Part shown: positions 1-11,354 of the stretch, one piece after another
Layout: every line of letters starts with the position of its first letter
Numbering within the stretch: the stretch's first letter is position 1
Source of the DNA: Dermanyssus gallinae
Lineage: Eukaryota > Arthropoda > Arachnida > Mesostigmata > Dermanyssidae
Length of the DNA stretch: 64,000 nucleotides
Assembly: GCA_003439945.1 (NCBI GenBank)
Contig: QVRM01005993.1
Span: 124,001-188,000 of the forward strand
Direction of reading: 5' to 3'
Made by a program: the position numbers and the translations under genes
Notes under the pieces: generated by a model
Told to the model about the DNA's origin: nothing
The model's input: only the letters and a program-made list of their open reading frames with translations
Database searches by the model: none

Positions 1-782
1 ATGCTGTTACTCGGTATTGCTTCGTGCCAGGAATCCCACTTTCCATCTCGACCCGAGCGGACGAATATTTATATATATAATAGCGGCCCACTAAGCGCCC
101 CACCATACCCACTTAATGCACCCCCCCCCCCCCACTTTGGGCCTCTAAATCATTCTCTGATTTCCATATAACGGTACGATATGCAGTATCAATAAGACGC
201 AGTATCAACAAGACGATTATATACATACCATACGGAGGGTGCAATAATTAAATTATGATTAGTATCAATAAGATGGTAAACACTAATGAGCCTATATACG
301 GTAATTAGTCAAACTAGCACTAACGCAGCGAGGAGTCCGCACTCTGCGCCATCAACATTGCAATTAGTATCGTCATTGACAATATTAATAAAGACAACGC
401 CCGCGTCAATTATTATGTTCCAGTGCCACGAAAACTTTCTCGTAAAAGTATTACGGTACTAAAACGATCATACAATTAAATAATTTGTTGATTTGGCAAA
501 AGGTTGTCACTTTCTATACGACGATTCCATGGCAAAGCATGTCCAAAACTTGAAAACAACTTAGTAAAAATTGTCTTTGGCCATACTTGGCTTACAAGAA
601 CAGATCTCACATAACGCAAATCATTTGAAGGCGGCAGTGTTTGGGAGAGTCAGTCAGCCGGTGCATAGCTGTTTGTTCATTCACTTCGTTTCCCTACCAA
701 GAATCAAATCGTAAATATTATTTAACGCTACTTTCAACTATGTTTGTGCCTGTACATAATGCCCTGGCGTCTCGGTTTCTAG
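1..782. other. No supported gene; upstream flank or intron of RCC1
   Basis: AT-rich sequence with a run of 14 C at 121-134 and scattered short open frames without recognisable domains. The first RCC1 exon I can recognise begins at 783 with an acceptor (tttctag), so at least the 3' part of this stretch should be an RCC1 intron. The N-terminal RCC1 exons are not visible here and probably lie before the window. Confidence 0.5.
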
Positions 783-2040
783 GGAAACATCTACTCGATG
801 GGATGCGGCGAACAAGGCCAGTTGGGCCGAGTAAGGAAGGCGCAATCGGATCGCGATCAGCGCCGCGCTAAAGAGGTTCGTGCTTCGCTATGGATGTGCA
901 ATTAGCCTGAAAGGGATGCGTTGTAAACAAATGCCGCTGTAGAGTGACACGAAGTTGGGTTGATTCGTTCGTAGCGAATTGCATGCGGTTGGTTTCATGC
1001 AATTGAAATTAAAACACCTTACCACGCTAGACCAAGCGAGTTCCGTTGTTCCCGAATGTTATTCAAGCCTAACGCCAGCTCTGGGCGAAGTCTCCTTTTG
1101 ATCGAGATTTAACCCGTTAGCCGGCTAGACTAGCAAACAAGGATGGTACGGGTAACGGTGATGATTCTTCCTCAGGTACTGCTTATGCCGCTAAAGGTGC
1201 CAGTTAAGTCTGGACGAAGTGCAGTGACCTTCGACCGCGTCTGGGCTGGTCGATATACGTCATTTGGGCGCGCCACAGACGGATCCATCTGGGGGTGCGG
1301 ACTTAACAATTTCTCACAGCTGGGCCGACTTGCCGATTCGTCGAGTTCCGAAGCAAACCTTGTGTTCAGCATGGTGCGACTTCCAGTGTTCGATCCCAAG
1401 ATCAGGTCGGTTGTAGCTCAGCACCTGCTGCGCCTGCAGCTATCTATACGCTACATTTGTTGTTTTTTTTCTTTTTTAATTCTTTGTTACTATTGCTACT
1501 ACTACTACTACTACCGCTCTCCTGACACACGCGCCAGTGTATGTGCTCTTCCTGTACGTGTGAATTAGTACGTCCTTGGCGGCTGAAAAAACGCCAAAAA
1601 CGGAATTAATTAATCTGCTAAAATATCTGAGTAACAAATACCATGGTACGTCTGTGTATACAACATATCCGTGATAGTAACAAGAGCGGCGGACTAACAA
1701 TATGTTTTACCATAGTTGTGCATGTATGCAATGATATTATAGATCAGTAAGATAATCAATTCATTATGTTCTATGCCAGGTGGACTAATATTGTGGGAGG
1801 TGAGCAGCACACACTCGCTTTGGATGAGAACGGCCGAGTGTACGCGATGGGTCGTGTTCTCTACGGACGACTGGGTCTCGGAAAAGTAATGTTGAACACC
1901 AAATACTACTACTGCTAAATCATATTTAGTTACAGTAATAATAGTAATGATTGCACGTAAAAACTAAGTCGAAGTTGTCTAAAGTGTATGCGGCATGTGC
2001 CAATATGTATGTTATACAATTTATCAAGAAATTCTTATAA

Positions 2041-2087
<47 letters not shown>

Positions 2088-2593
2088 ACTGTATGGCAGT
2101 GCACAGGCAAACATATTATATATATATACATATTTATAGTTTTTGTCCCTACGCTTAACTGCGAAACTCAACAAACTCGTTGCTCATGTGGGGGGCGTGA
2201 TTTTTGTTCTGCAGTGCAAAGCTGACGATCCCGATGTCAGTGAATTGACCGTAGTCAAAGATCTCAAGGATGTGGTCTCGATAGCTGCCGGAGATCACAC
2301 CAGCTTCGCTGTAAACAAGGCTGGTACCCTCTTCTCCTGGGGCCAGGGAACCAATATGTTGGGACAGGTCAGTCAGTGTGTCTGTTTGTACTTCTCGTTT
2401 CAGATCTCGGAAGGTTGTACTTGGCTTTTTCAATGTAGATCTTTTTGTCGCGTTTTGGTGCTACCATTTGGTTCGCTACTCTCTGATTACTACGCCTACT
2501 ACTAGCATGTTTAACAATTTGATATTATTTGATATCATAGATTCTGAAGTTTGTACTTCTTGGCAGCACGCTATTCAGCCATATTTTGAGAAT

Positions 2594-2642
<49 letters not shown>

Positions 2643-2882
2643 CTATCAGCCTGTATTGAATTTACTCTCCGAAACGAAACCACGCCCTTTTGCTTACTTT
2701 ATTGTATGCGCTAATGTTTGCCTGACACACACCAACAGGGAGATCGCGAATCGGCCGACGAGCAGGACATCATGGTACCTACTCCGTGCGTATCAAAAGC
2801 CCTAAAGGCGTCCCGTGTCGTGGCCGTCAGCGCAGGAAGCAACCATACCCTGTGCGTTGCTGTTTCAAACGACAATAAGTAA
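783..2882 (+). CDS. RCC1: RCC1, Ran guanine-nucleotide exchange factor (C-terminal exons)
   Basis: Regulator of chromosome condensation 1 is a seven-bladed beta-propeller that sits on nucleosomes and loads GTP on Ran, which drives nuclear transport and spindle assembly. Exons consistent in phase and splice sites: 783-875, 1176-1405, 1780-1885, 2215-2367 and 2739-2882 (stop TAA 2880-2882). Blade signatures in order: GNIYSMGCGEQGQLGRV; DGSIWGCGLNNFSQLG; GGEQHTLAL followed by GRVYAMGRVLYGRLGLG; AAGDHTSFAV followed by GTLFSWGQGTNMLGQ; SAGSNHTLCV near the C-terminus. They follow the blade order of animal RCC1, including the GCGEQGQLGR and YGRLGLG signatures, which separates it from the many generic RCC1-repeat proteins. 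The N-terminal blades are missing and presumably lie upstream of the window. The junction 1405/1780 splits a codon (phase 2); the others seen are phase 0. Introns hold (AT)n and (TAA)n arrays. Exon edges are by eye. Confidence 0.9.
2042..2086. repeat. (AT)n microsatellite
   Basis: About 45 bases of alternating A and T inside the RCC1 intron between 1885 and 2215. Confidence 0.9.
2598..2639. repeat. (TAA)n microsatellite
   Basis: About 14 uninterrupted TAA units in the RCC1 intron between 2367 and 2739. No retroelement sequence is attached, so this is an unoccupied array of the kind that flanks the RLE elements further right. Confidence 0.9.
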
Positions 2883-4119
2883 AAGAAGAAGAAGACAACG
2901 ACAATGGCGGAAAAAGCAGAGTACAGCAGATCTTAGCGTAGAGTACTTGCTTCGACTGCAACGACAACAACAACAATTCCAGCCTGAATTAGCCACAATA
3001 ATAAGAATAATAAAAATATTAATGACAGTGGCAGTCAATGAATTAGTAAAAATAAACACACTAATGAGGACAATAGTACACGTGCATCAAGAACATGAGT
3101 TAAATCTGAATAACAGTTGACCACACCATTTAGATATGTTTGTGACTACTACAAATGCCGCGTTTTGGTGCTGCCGTGTTTGGTACGCTACTATCTGATT
3201 ACTACTACGCCTCCTACTAGCATGTTTTACAATTAGACATTGATGCTCCTAGTGTATTTGCTGAACTCCTTCTGGCATGTGGCGAATAGATACAGGCATT
3301 GATGTCTTTATTGTATTGATACACTCTGTCTCATGTATGTGCAGAAGAAGCTCACGGGGCATTTACCACTCCAGTCGAGTGGTACAATAAAGTTGTGAAA
3401 TCGTTCGAATTTGTACACCCAGATCTATGTTTCTTCTTTACGATTGTTTCACATACAATGAACCGATAAACTTAATAGTTAAATAACTGCTGTGCGAATG
3501 GTCTAGTTAAGTTACTCTCGTCGTCAAGAGTCGCAAATACAAAATTGTAATGAGAACAAAAACGCTTCATATATATACACACAAAAGCGAACCGGTATGT
3601 TCTAATACTTTAAATTTTTAAAATAAAACCGAAACCACTACGATGTTCCGGGTTGTTTTACTTGGAAGCGCCATTCATTAGCTACGCACAGACCAAATTT
3701 CGTTTTACTGTTTTATTTTGGTTCAAAGAAGTGAAAAAAACAAGACTCGGCGATTTTTAACGAGTCGAAAACGGAGGAGTAGCGAATCTGCGTCAATTTC
3801 TGTGGTAAAAACTAAATCATATGCTCTAAAGTCGTTAAAACGTTATGAACTGCTTATGGTGATCCAGCAGTACCCCGAAACATTGTATGTTATGTTTCGA
3901 TACGGACGTGAATGTTAAATTTCCGGCAAATAAACGCCCCTCGGTTTGTCCAATTTATTGTCCGAGTTCAACCTTCTGTCAGTAGCACTTCAGATATGAT
4001 GATAGGAAACGAGTGATGGATATATGGTTACGACATCGAGGCCAAAACCCAATTCTCCCAAGGAGAGGTAGTGCAATGCGCGCCCGAGGAGAAAGTCCAT
4101 CGAGGAAATTCGGGCGGAG
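2883..4119. other. RCC1 3' flank; no gene seen
   Basis: Begins with the RCC1 3' UTR, which is rich in CAA and AAT triplets. AATAAA-like hexamers occur near 3623, but none is clearly the cleavage signal. Short open frames here (for example 3718-3918) have no domain or splice support. Confidence 0.5.
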
Positions 4120-4382
4120 CAGATCTAACACTAAGTGGCGGCGTGGTCTAGGGGACTAGGGCGCTAGTCATGATTGTCATCTACCGGGGTGTCACCGGTT
4201 CGATCCCGGTTGTTGATCGATGATAAACCATACCGCTAAGAGTCAGCGACCACGCTGCCACAAGAACTGTTGGGAAAACCCTAGATATCTTAACATGTCC
4301 GGCCCTCGGTGCATTGAAGATACACCTCAGGTTAAGTTCCAAGCCCGTAGGGGACAAAAGATAGTCCAGATCTAACACCAAG
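4120..4382 (+). mobile_element. SINE-1 copy with target site duplication
   Basis: tRNA-derived SINE, body 4136-4366. The head has a pol III A-box-like TGGTCTAGGGG and a B box GGTTCGATCCC. The body is shared with copies at 12773-13078 (+) and 31275-31576 (-), for example the segments CCTAGATATCTTAACATG and CCCTCGGTGCATTGAAGATA. Flanking direct repeats 4120-4135 (cagatctaacactaag) and 4367-4382 (cagatctaacaccaag) match at 15 of 16 bases, marking a LINE-mobilised insertion. Confidence 0.85.
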
Positions 4383-4629
4383 ATTCTTTTGACTACAAAT
4401 AAATCATCTTTCACGAATTTTCTCACCTGGTTATACGATCAATACGAAATGCTATAGCAAATTTTAAGAAGATTGCGGGAAAACGTTCAACGCAAGAGGC
4501 CTGAATTTCGGGCACACAATTCTTCGATCCTTAATCACAACAACGCGTTGTCACAACTATAGCACACACTGTCCTTTTTTTCTCAGTTCCGTTTGTAAAC
4601 ATATAGATATGTTCTATTATTGCTGACGC

Positions 4630-4765
4630 GGCCCGGGCAGGTCATGTTTCGGCTCTCGCCAAGGCAGACAAAGTTAAAAAGTACCAGAACATCGGGTTTT
4701 ACCCACTTGCCTTCGAGACCCTTGGCGGGCCGGGTCCGTCCACTCTTCGTTTGCACTAAACTTTA
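4630..4765 (+). mobile_element. Family-B RLE retrotransposon 3' fragment
   Basis: Translates to pieces such as ARAGHVSALAKADKVKKYQN and PLAFETLGGPGPST. These match the C-terminal part of the family-B element at 40410-40545 (ARAGYASALAEAGKVRKYQN, PLAFETLGGPGPST). The match is short and ends abruptly, and no (TAA)n array is attached, so it is a degraded relic. Confidence 0.7.
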
Positions 4766-5896
4766 TTCAGTCTGCCTAATGTTGTAGTTTTATTGCCTTT
4801 ATTTCGACTAGTAGTTCAACGTATATCTGTTGCTATATTTGCGCGTAGTTTCAAGTCTTCTAGTACCCCAATTCTGTCTGTACCCCGATTTCACTGCACT
4901 ACGCTGTTAATAAGACGGATTAACTAGAGGTTTTTAGCTGTGGAAGCTAACAGTCTCCAAAATCTGCTAGAGAAACATCGTTTAACGCACGCCTTGAGCT
5001 TCCTTCGACCGTAGATGAAAGTGTCAAAGCTCTACTTAGTGGTACATACCAGCATGTGTCGGCATTATTAGCTACTTCCGCCGTGGCTTCGATCTCAGTA
5101 CGTAACATAATGAGTAGTTACTGAAGATTCGTCTCTTGTGTCACCAAAGCATTTCCTACAGTAGTACATTTATTATCCTGAATCAAATTAATGTATATTT
5201 TATTTATTTAAAAGACATTAAAAGCTGTTCCTAGTCTACACATCTCCAGAAAAATAGGTTGCTTACAGCACCTGTCAGGACAAGATATTAGGACCATATC
5301 GAGGAGCTATATCGTAGTCCAGTCTTCACAATATTAGTAAACAAATCGCCCGAAGAAAACCTACGTTTGTAGATGATAGTACTTTACCATGTACGTCCGT
5401 CGAAGTTTGTGATACGGTGGCAATTGATAGGTGCACTTAGCAATTGATAGCTTGCTGTTGTTAACGGTTTGCCTAGCAAGCCCGTTGATGGCTGTTTGAA
5501 GCAGCCATGACACGTATGCCGTGGCTGTCAACTTGTAACACTCAAAATGTGTATCTTTGTAAGATCATCCCTTTTGCCCGATCATGGCCGATTATTCGTC
5601 CACTCTGTCTAGTTCCTTCTCAGAAGTTCAAAGTGAACAATGCCTCTGACGTCCCACTACCATTACAAAATAACCTTATACGAGTGGACGTTTTTTCGCT
5701 TGGGCTGTCTCTGGAAACTGTCCGCTTAAATTTTCGAGGAAGTTCCATTCATTGCAAATTACCAAACGATCTAAGAACGACGCTTGGCAGTACCGATTCA
5801 GTATAGAAGTGCAGATGCGCATATGTTCTAATTTGTTGGCGTTACTCAGCTTGAGAGAAATCCATTTACGTGACTTGGAAATGATTCAAAGTTATA

Positions 5897-5933
<37 letters not shown>

Positions 5934-6857
5934 GCAAGTTGTTATGGCAACTAACGATGCGCAATTGCTCTTAAAGTCAAGGTCAGGTGACAGCTAAGGG
6001 AATTGTTTAAACAGCCGTCTAAGTATGATGTCTAGACGGAAGGTGGACAAATGCATCATTAGAAGAGAAAGAGAAACCCCGTCATAGAGCAAGCGAGTTT
6101 ATTCAGAGTACAGGAGGTGTGGGCGGAGAAATGGCAAATTTCCAAGCCTACGCGACTAAGATTGATTATATGACATCGTCGGACGTCTGACGGGACGCTC
6201 TGCTCCGTGCGGGAGGCTCACACCTGAGGCTCTAGTCAGCCCCATGGCGAATCGTCAAGGCCAATATTATCTAGAAGATGCCAGGAAAACCAGGTTGGGA
6301 AAACATCCAAACATGAGAGGTTGAAAGAAGAAGCTGATAGAAGATGGAGAGCAGCTAGGCCCTCTGCGCGATTCGGCGCACCTTACCAGGCGGGGATGGC
6401 ATCGATACGGCGCACGAAGCATTAGAACACAAGAATTTCCTACATGCTATGCAATCTCGAGGCTTAGGGGATGGGGAGGATATATGTTTTTTGTGTGTGG
6501 GTTTGCAAGTCTTACACCATATGTGAATAGTACTTTTCTGGGATAACCCAAAAGGCAAAAAAGGGGAATCGACTAAAAATAATTTGTTTTACAGCGCAGG
6601 TCCAGCATATATGTACATGCACAAACTTACACCCGTGATCCCTGAACGCGTCGGCATGTAATCAAACAAACAGACGACTAATGAAATTTTCTAAGCGTTA
6701 TTGGGTCATGGATTGGTCACCACTATGCTGGCAAACACTGAAAGAGAGAGAGGCTTAGATACATATGAATATATATTGGCCGAATTTCGCAAAAATTATC
6801 AGTTTAGCTCACATAAGAAATGTATGCCCCCATTCTACAAGAAAAAAATAAATATAG
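4766..6857. other. Intergenic sequence, no gene recognised
   Basis: No splice-supported exon or known domain found on either strand. It holds an (AT)n tract at about 5898-5932 and a small direct repeat (caattgatag twice near 5421-5450). The stretch just before 6888 may be the 5' UTR of the LINE that follows, but I cannot place that element's 5' end. Confidence 0.4.
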
Positions 6858-6887
6858 ATGAGTTTTATTTACCATTCAGTTTCCAAC

Positions 6888-7676
6888 ATGGCATCAGCTG
6901 CACGGACGCGTTTTCTGAGTGCTCTTATAGTTGTGTACTTTCTGGCAAAAGCCCATAGCAAAACTAGTGCTTTTTGTGACAAGAAGGAGTCTCAGGACGC
7001 AGTGAATGTTGTGTCTATCTACCTCAACGTACCGCGCCGCAGTTTCACCAAGGCCCACACACTCCGAGCCACAGCACTTGTGATCATCCTGTTACAAGGA
7101 GGAGATATCGAGGCAAATCCTGGTCCTCCGTGTGTCACTTGTGGAGGACAATTACAACAAGTCATTAACAGAACTGTTTGCGAGAGCTGTGACAAGCATG
7201 TTCACACACATTGCAGCTATCATATTCCTGATAAGGCAACAACGTACTGCAAGTCCTGTTTTTGGGTCGAGGTCTCAACGATAGTTTCTAAGTCGATAAC
7301 TGTCAAGTCATCTTGTAATTATCCCTCGGAGATACAGACGCTTAAAAAGCGGATCGACGAGCTATCCAGAACGACCAAATCGAACGGTAATGTTAGCACA
7401 CAACAGCAGCTGACAATCGGCCGACCGCAGGCTCAAACGTCCCAACAGATGATCGCCCTCCGCCAACGTGGTTTGCACGTACAAACACCGCACACACCGC
7501 GACGTCTTGGCTTTCACGACGACGTGCATAAGAAGAACCTACATGGACGCACACCAGCGAAGCCAGAGAAACGTGACGACAGGTGGCGTACACAAGGATG
7601 GAGAGATCGCACAACCAAAGCCACCACCACCGGCACGGGCTTAACCAAGCATATTACAACACCTTCCATATTATAG
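6888..7676 (+). CDS. LINE N-terminal protein: signal-like segment, 2A-like peptide, zinc finger
   Basis: I choose ATG 6888 rather than 6858 because the hydrophobic segment follows it directly (residues about 8-20, LSALIVVYFLAKA). At 7104-7127 the frame encodes DIEANPGP followed by Pro, preceded by the hydrophobic TALVIILLQGG. This fits the 2A consensus D-x-E-x-N-P-G-P, at which ribosomes skip one peptide bond. Next comes a PHD/FYVE-like cluster: CVTC, then CESC, a His pair and CKSC (about 7132-7260). Such N-terminal 2A motifs are known in some sea-urchin and other CR1/L2-type LINEs. The frame is lost near 7600-7680, after which the basic region continues in the frame of 7583. Confidence 0.8.
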   Translation: MASAARTRFLSALIVVYFLAKAHSKTSAFCDKKESQDAVNVVSIYLNVPRRSFTKAHTLRATALVIILLQGGDIEANPGPPCVTCGGQLQQVINRTVCESCDKHVHTHCSYHIPDKATTYCKSCFWVEVSTIVSKSITVKSSCNYPSEIQTLKKRIDELSRTTKSNGNVSTQQQLTIGRPQAQTSQQMIALRQRGLHVQTPHTPRRLGFHDDVHKKNLHGRTPAKPEKRDDRWRTQGWRDRTTKATTTGTGLTKHITTPSIL

Positions 7677-7873
7677 ACAATCAGGACACTTTTTCTAATC
7701 TATTAGACCCAGCTGTATGGCCGGAAGGTACACGGTTTAGGCCGTTCCGAGGCCAATTAAAACCATACAGAGTATTTGGTGCACCGCAACCACCGTCTTC
7801 AGGACTAGGTAACAAACGACCCCGAACCGAACAGTCTGATACAATGCTGGTCGAGGGTAGCCAGCCAAATTGA
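7583..7873 (+). pseudogene. Continuation of the LINE basic region after a frameshift
   Basis: Pro- and basic-rich stretch (for example RFRPFRGQLKPYRVFGAP) that directly extends the preceding frame after a frameshift. It ends in TGA 7871-7873 and is in the same frame as the downstream endonuclease. The TGA is therefore either a true ORF1 stop before ORF2 or a nonsense mutation in one polyprotein. Confidence 0.6.
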
Positions 7874-8713
7874 CTTCAAGTCGAATGCGACAACAACACA
7901 CTTGTTAACACGACCAAATGTGCAGAACTCAAGACAATATCCCGATGTATCCTTTGGAATGTAGAAGGATTTCATTCAGTATTAGAAAATTGTGGGGAAA
8001 ACGAGTTTGAACAATATGACATAATGTTTCTTACCGAAACATTTGTAACAAACGCAGCAGCTATTGTGCTACACAAACACAAGATCTACCATGGTGAAGC
8101 TATAAAGGCCCCCGGTAGAGGACGACCGAAATGGGGGGTCTCAGTCGCTGTACGCACGACCGAATGGTCTAGATTACTTAGATCCACGGCTAGACTACTT
8201 GTTGTTGAAATAAGGGACTTTTATTTAATATGTATATACAGCCCACCTGACCGCAACGTGACAGACATTTTACTTGATATAGGAGAGTCCCTGATGCTAT
8301 GCACAGTCAATTTTAAACACACTATCATAGCAGGGGACATGAATTGTAACCTCGCTAAAGATGACTCACGAGCGACAGCTTTTATCGAGGGAGTAAGGGA
8401 AATGGGCTTGCAAATAGAAGGTAATTATTCCGACGCTACATATATAGCATGGAATGGAAAAGGTGCTGTAGACCTAATTATGAGTACTTCTAGTGAACCG
8501 GGAGCTTATATAAAAGACCATAAAACGACAGTTTCAGCCGAGCGGAAGCACTGCAAAGTTACCTTCAGCCTTGCACATACGAAGATAACTGGCCTTGACA
8601 AACGAATTTCCCTCGCCAGCAAGATAAGTCTCAGCAAGCTGGAACAAGCCTTATATCTACTCCCAGATGCGACCGAAGTAGACACAGACTTTTACGAGCG
8701 TTCACTTCGGTGA
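7874..8713 (+). pseudogene. LINE apurinic/apyrimidinic-like endonuclease domain
   Basis: Exonuclease-endonuclease-phosphatase fold. Seen in order: ILWNVEGF (strand with the metal-binding Asn), FLTETF (metal-binding Glu), SVAVRT, LICIYSPPD, IIAGDMNCN (catalytic Asp-x-Asn) and DLIMST near the end. This enzyme nicks target DNA to prime reverse transcription. The frame ends at TGA 8711-8713, but homologous sequence continues in the same frame into the RT, so that stop looks like a mutation. Confidence 0.8.
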
Positions 8714-10180
8714 GCCATTCAATGTGCAGCATCATATAAGAGGAACACTGCGACGAGACACAAACCATGGTTCGATCACGAGTGCAAAACCATCAAAACG
8801 CACATTTGTTGCCGCAACGATTGGAGCCTAGCAGGGCTGGCAAACCTAGCTGATCTAAAGAAAACGTATAAACGAATGATTCAGAGGAAGAAATATGAAT
8901 ACGAGACCGCGCAGCGCACACAACAGGTAAAAGAAAGCATCCAGAAACCATGGATCCTCTTACCGAAGAGACCTGCTGTAGCAAACCCACTAATAAACGA
9001 CGAAGAATGGGTCTCGCATTTCACAACGCTACTAAGCCACGATGTTCAACTGCCTGACAATGAACACGCACCCCATATAGAGCCTGACTGGGAAGACTTT
9101 ACGGAAGGGGAGGTTCGAATGGCTATACTAGCGAAGAAAAACGGAAAATCATCAGGTCCTGATGATATTTACTACGAACATCTTAAGCAGGGAATAGAGC
9201 ACATAGCCCCAAAGCTAACAGCGCTGTCTAATGTATGCTTAGAACAAGGGCACATACCCGAGCAATGGCGCCGAAGCTACCTGCAACCAATTTACAAAAA
9301 CAAAGGCGACGCCACAGACCCAGCGAATTACCGCGGGATAGCATTAACTAGCGTAGTCTACAAAATATTAACCTCACTAATTGTGACTCGACTATACAGC
9401 AAATGTAAAGACCTAATACCAACGGAACAGAATGGGTTCTTGGAAGGTCGCTCAACTGAACGAGCTCTCAGGGAAGTCCTTCGTCACGTGCGGGAACGTT
9501 CCAACGACGGACAGATGACCTACGCAGCGTTTGTTGACTTCAAAACTGCTTTTGATAGTGTACCTAGAGACTGCCTTCTGGATATTATGCGACAGCATTT
9601 TGGCATCAAAGGTCGAATGTTTAACCTAATGAGAAGCATTTTCACTGCGAACTATATCACAATCAGAAATGGGCCTCACTGTATTGCGCAAGAAGTTAAA
9701 CAGACAATTGGGCTAGCACAAGGCGACACGGCAAGCCCTTTCTTATTCATCCTTTATGTCACAGGGTTAAGCCAAATACTTCTAAATGCTAAAGCCCCGC
9801 ATGTATTCTACGCTGACGATCTTATCATAATGGCCAAGTCAAGACCACATCTACAGTTTTACCTGAATGAAATGAGTCAATGGTGCGCACAGTATAAGCT
9901 GACAATTAATATATCCAAGACAAAAGTTCTTCGATTTTCCCGAGGAGGTCGATACGCCAGTCTTGACCACATCATCAGGGTCAATAACCAAAATATTGAA
10001 TTAGTAAGTCAATTTAGCTATCTCGGAGTAATCTTGACCCCTGGCCTATCTTTTACAAAGCACATAGAGAACAAACGTGCAAAAGCAGTATCGGCCATGA
10101 CGCTACTCGGAGATCTCACCCAAATTGACATTAAGACTGGAATGAACCTTTTTAAGATTAAAAAAAAGCTCCGATTATAA
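8714..10180 (+). pseudogene. LINE reverse transcriptase domain
   Basis: RT motifs in order: KNGKSSGPDDI, WRRSYLQPIYKNKGD, NYRGIALTSVVYKILT, EQNGFLEGRSTERAL, AAFVDFKTAFDSV (motif A, catalytic Asp), GLAQGDTASPFLFILY (motif B), VFYADDLIIMA (motif C, F/YADD) and FSYLGVIL. The catalytic residues are intact. The frame breaks in an A-run at about 10161-10168, and the thumb-like part continues at 10169-10563 in another frame (from KAPIITYCLRAIAPN). Confidence 0.85.
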
Positions 10181-10699
10181 CTTACTGCCTTCGGGCCATT
10201 GCACCAAACTTAACCTTAGACAACATTAAGGAGATAGACAAAATAAAAGCAAATTTTGTGAAATATATGCTCGGCCTGCCGCGTAACGCATCGACAACCT
10301 TGGCGATGGAACTATGCCAAGAGCGAAGCTTTGTGGAAGATCTTATCTTGGACAAATACGTTTTTAGCCCACTCGTCGTAGAGCAATATCGCGTATACAG
10401 AGAAAAGCGTAATTTGAGCTTTGCCATAGAGAATTTCACTGACGGTCTTGCATTCACCACAGACCGTTGGAAGCAGGGAATGCAAGTGAACAGAGCGGGT
10501 ACTCTGCAGACTTACCTGGCATGGCTACCACCAATATATATGCCTAAAAGGGTATTGCTTTGAAATTGAAGATTGTGTATGTAAACATTGTGGCACATGT
10601 AATATTGACCGATACCACATACTGCAATGCAATGAAATAGAAGCTGTTTCAATGCATGCAGTAGTGAAAGATGTTATAAGCCGATATGAGTTTTAGGTA
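10181..10699 (+). pseudogene. LINE C-terminal region with Cys/His cluster
   Basis: Continues the RT protein after a frameshift (SFVEDLILDKYVFSPLVVEQ) to a stop at 10563. It then shifts again into a segment with CKHCGTCNIDRYHILQC, a CCHC-like cluster of the type found near the C-terminus of several LINE ORF2 proteins. An AATAAA lies just downstream at about 10720. Confidence 0.6.
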
Positions 10700-10735
10700 G
10701 CATCTACCAATTTCTGGTGAAATAAACCTGTATTA

Positions 10736-11354
10736 TTTACCATTCCTTGTGGAATATCGTTTGAATCAGATGCGCTCGCTGCGTAGTATGTCATACAGCG
10801 CGCTGCTGGCTTCGTATATAGTTGTATATTATTGCTATAGTATCATTATATGTATTTTAAAAAACATCCTCGTCTGTCGTGCATTCATACTATTAATTGC
10901 ATTATCACGATGGTTATATACTACCTAATTACACAATATATTGTTTTAACGAGGCGTTTTCCCATGGTTCCTTACAATCTGTGCCATTTCCCTAGCCTGC
11001 GTTTGGTTTCATTTATCTCTTGCCATAATGGTTTATCACCGAAACCTTATGCCTTGGCTATGGGCACTGTTCCCACTCCTCCTAGCTCGTCGCACTTTAC
11101 CACGATATGTTCGATGGATTCTTCAATCTGTTTACCATGCTTGCGTCTAAACTCACAATAGAGTTAGCGTACGTTACTGTTGGCACAAAAATTGCTGTTC
11201 CAAAGCTCTTTAGCCACCATGAATCTATTGCAATTTCACAAAGCCTTCTTTCTTACAATCTTTTGTCCATTTTCAGCTCGTTCTCTTTTTATTGCATGCT
11301 CAGCTTTAAAAATATCTGGACTGTTTTCTATTATAACCCCCAAGTATTTGTATG
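10736..11354 (-). pseudogene. Degenerate LINE RT C-terminal fossil (left part)
   Basis: The minus strand encodes AYKYLGVIIENSPDIFKAEH and then AIKRERAENGQKIVRKKAL, broken by stops. Further on come VAKELWNSNF and HIVVKCDELGG. YLGVII followed by a charged helix and a late Cys/His patch is the usual layout behind the RT palm of LINEs. The fossil is about 500 bases long, and its upstream end is cut off by SINE-2 at 11355. The part from 10736 to about 10860 shows nothing recognisable. Confidence 0.6.

Larger units (their letters stand above)
6858..10735 (+). mobile_element. APE-type LINE (CR1/L2-like group) with N-terminal 2A motif
   Basis: Near-complete but disabled non-LTR retrotransposon. Order: hydrophobic N-terminus, 2A-like motif, Cys/His zinc finger, basic region, apurinic endonuclease, reverse transcriptase, C-terminal Cys/His cluster, then an AATAAA near 10720. 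A frameshift lies between about 7600 and 7680. From there one frame runs through the endonuclease and RT to 10180, broken by TGA codons at 7871-7873 and 8711-8713. Another shift falls in an A8 run at about 10161-10168, and a further one after 10563. No poly-A tail or target site duplication could be fixed. Clade assignment rests on the APE plus RT layout and the zinc-finger ORF1, so it is tentative. Confidence 0.85.

Noticed and set aside
4181..4426. Frame over SINE-1 (also 12773-13057 and 31298-31534) sharing words such as KISRVSPTVLVAAWPLTLSG
   Set aside because: The shared peptides come from the SINE body and not from a protein gene; A/B boxes and target duplications explain the similarity.
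7393..7614. Minus-strand frame within the 2A LINE
   Set aside because: Antisense shadow of the basic region.
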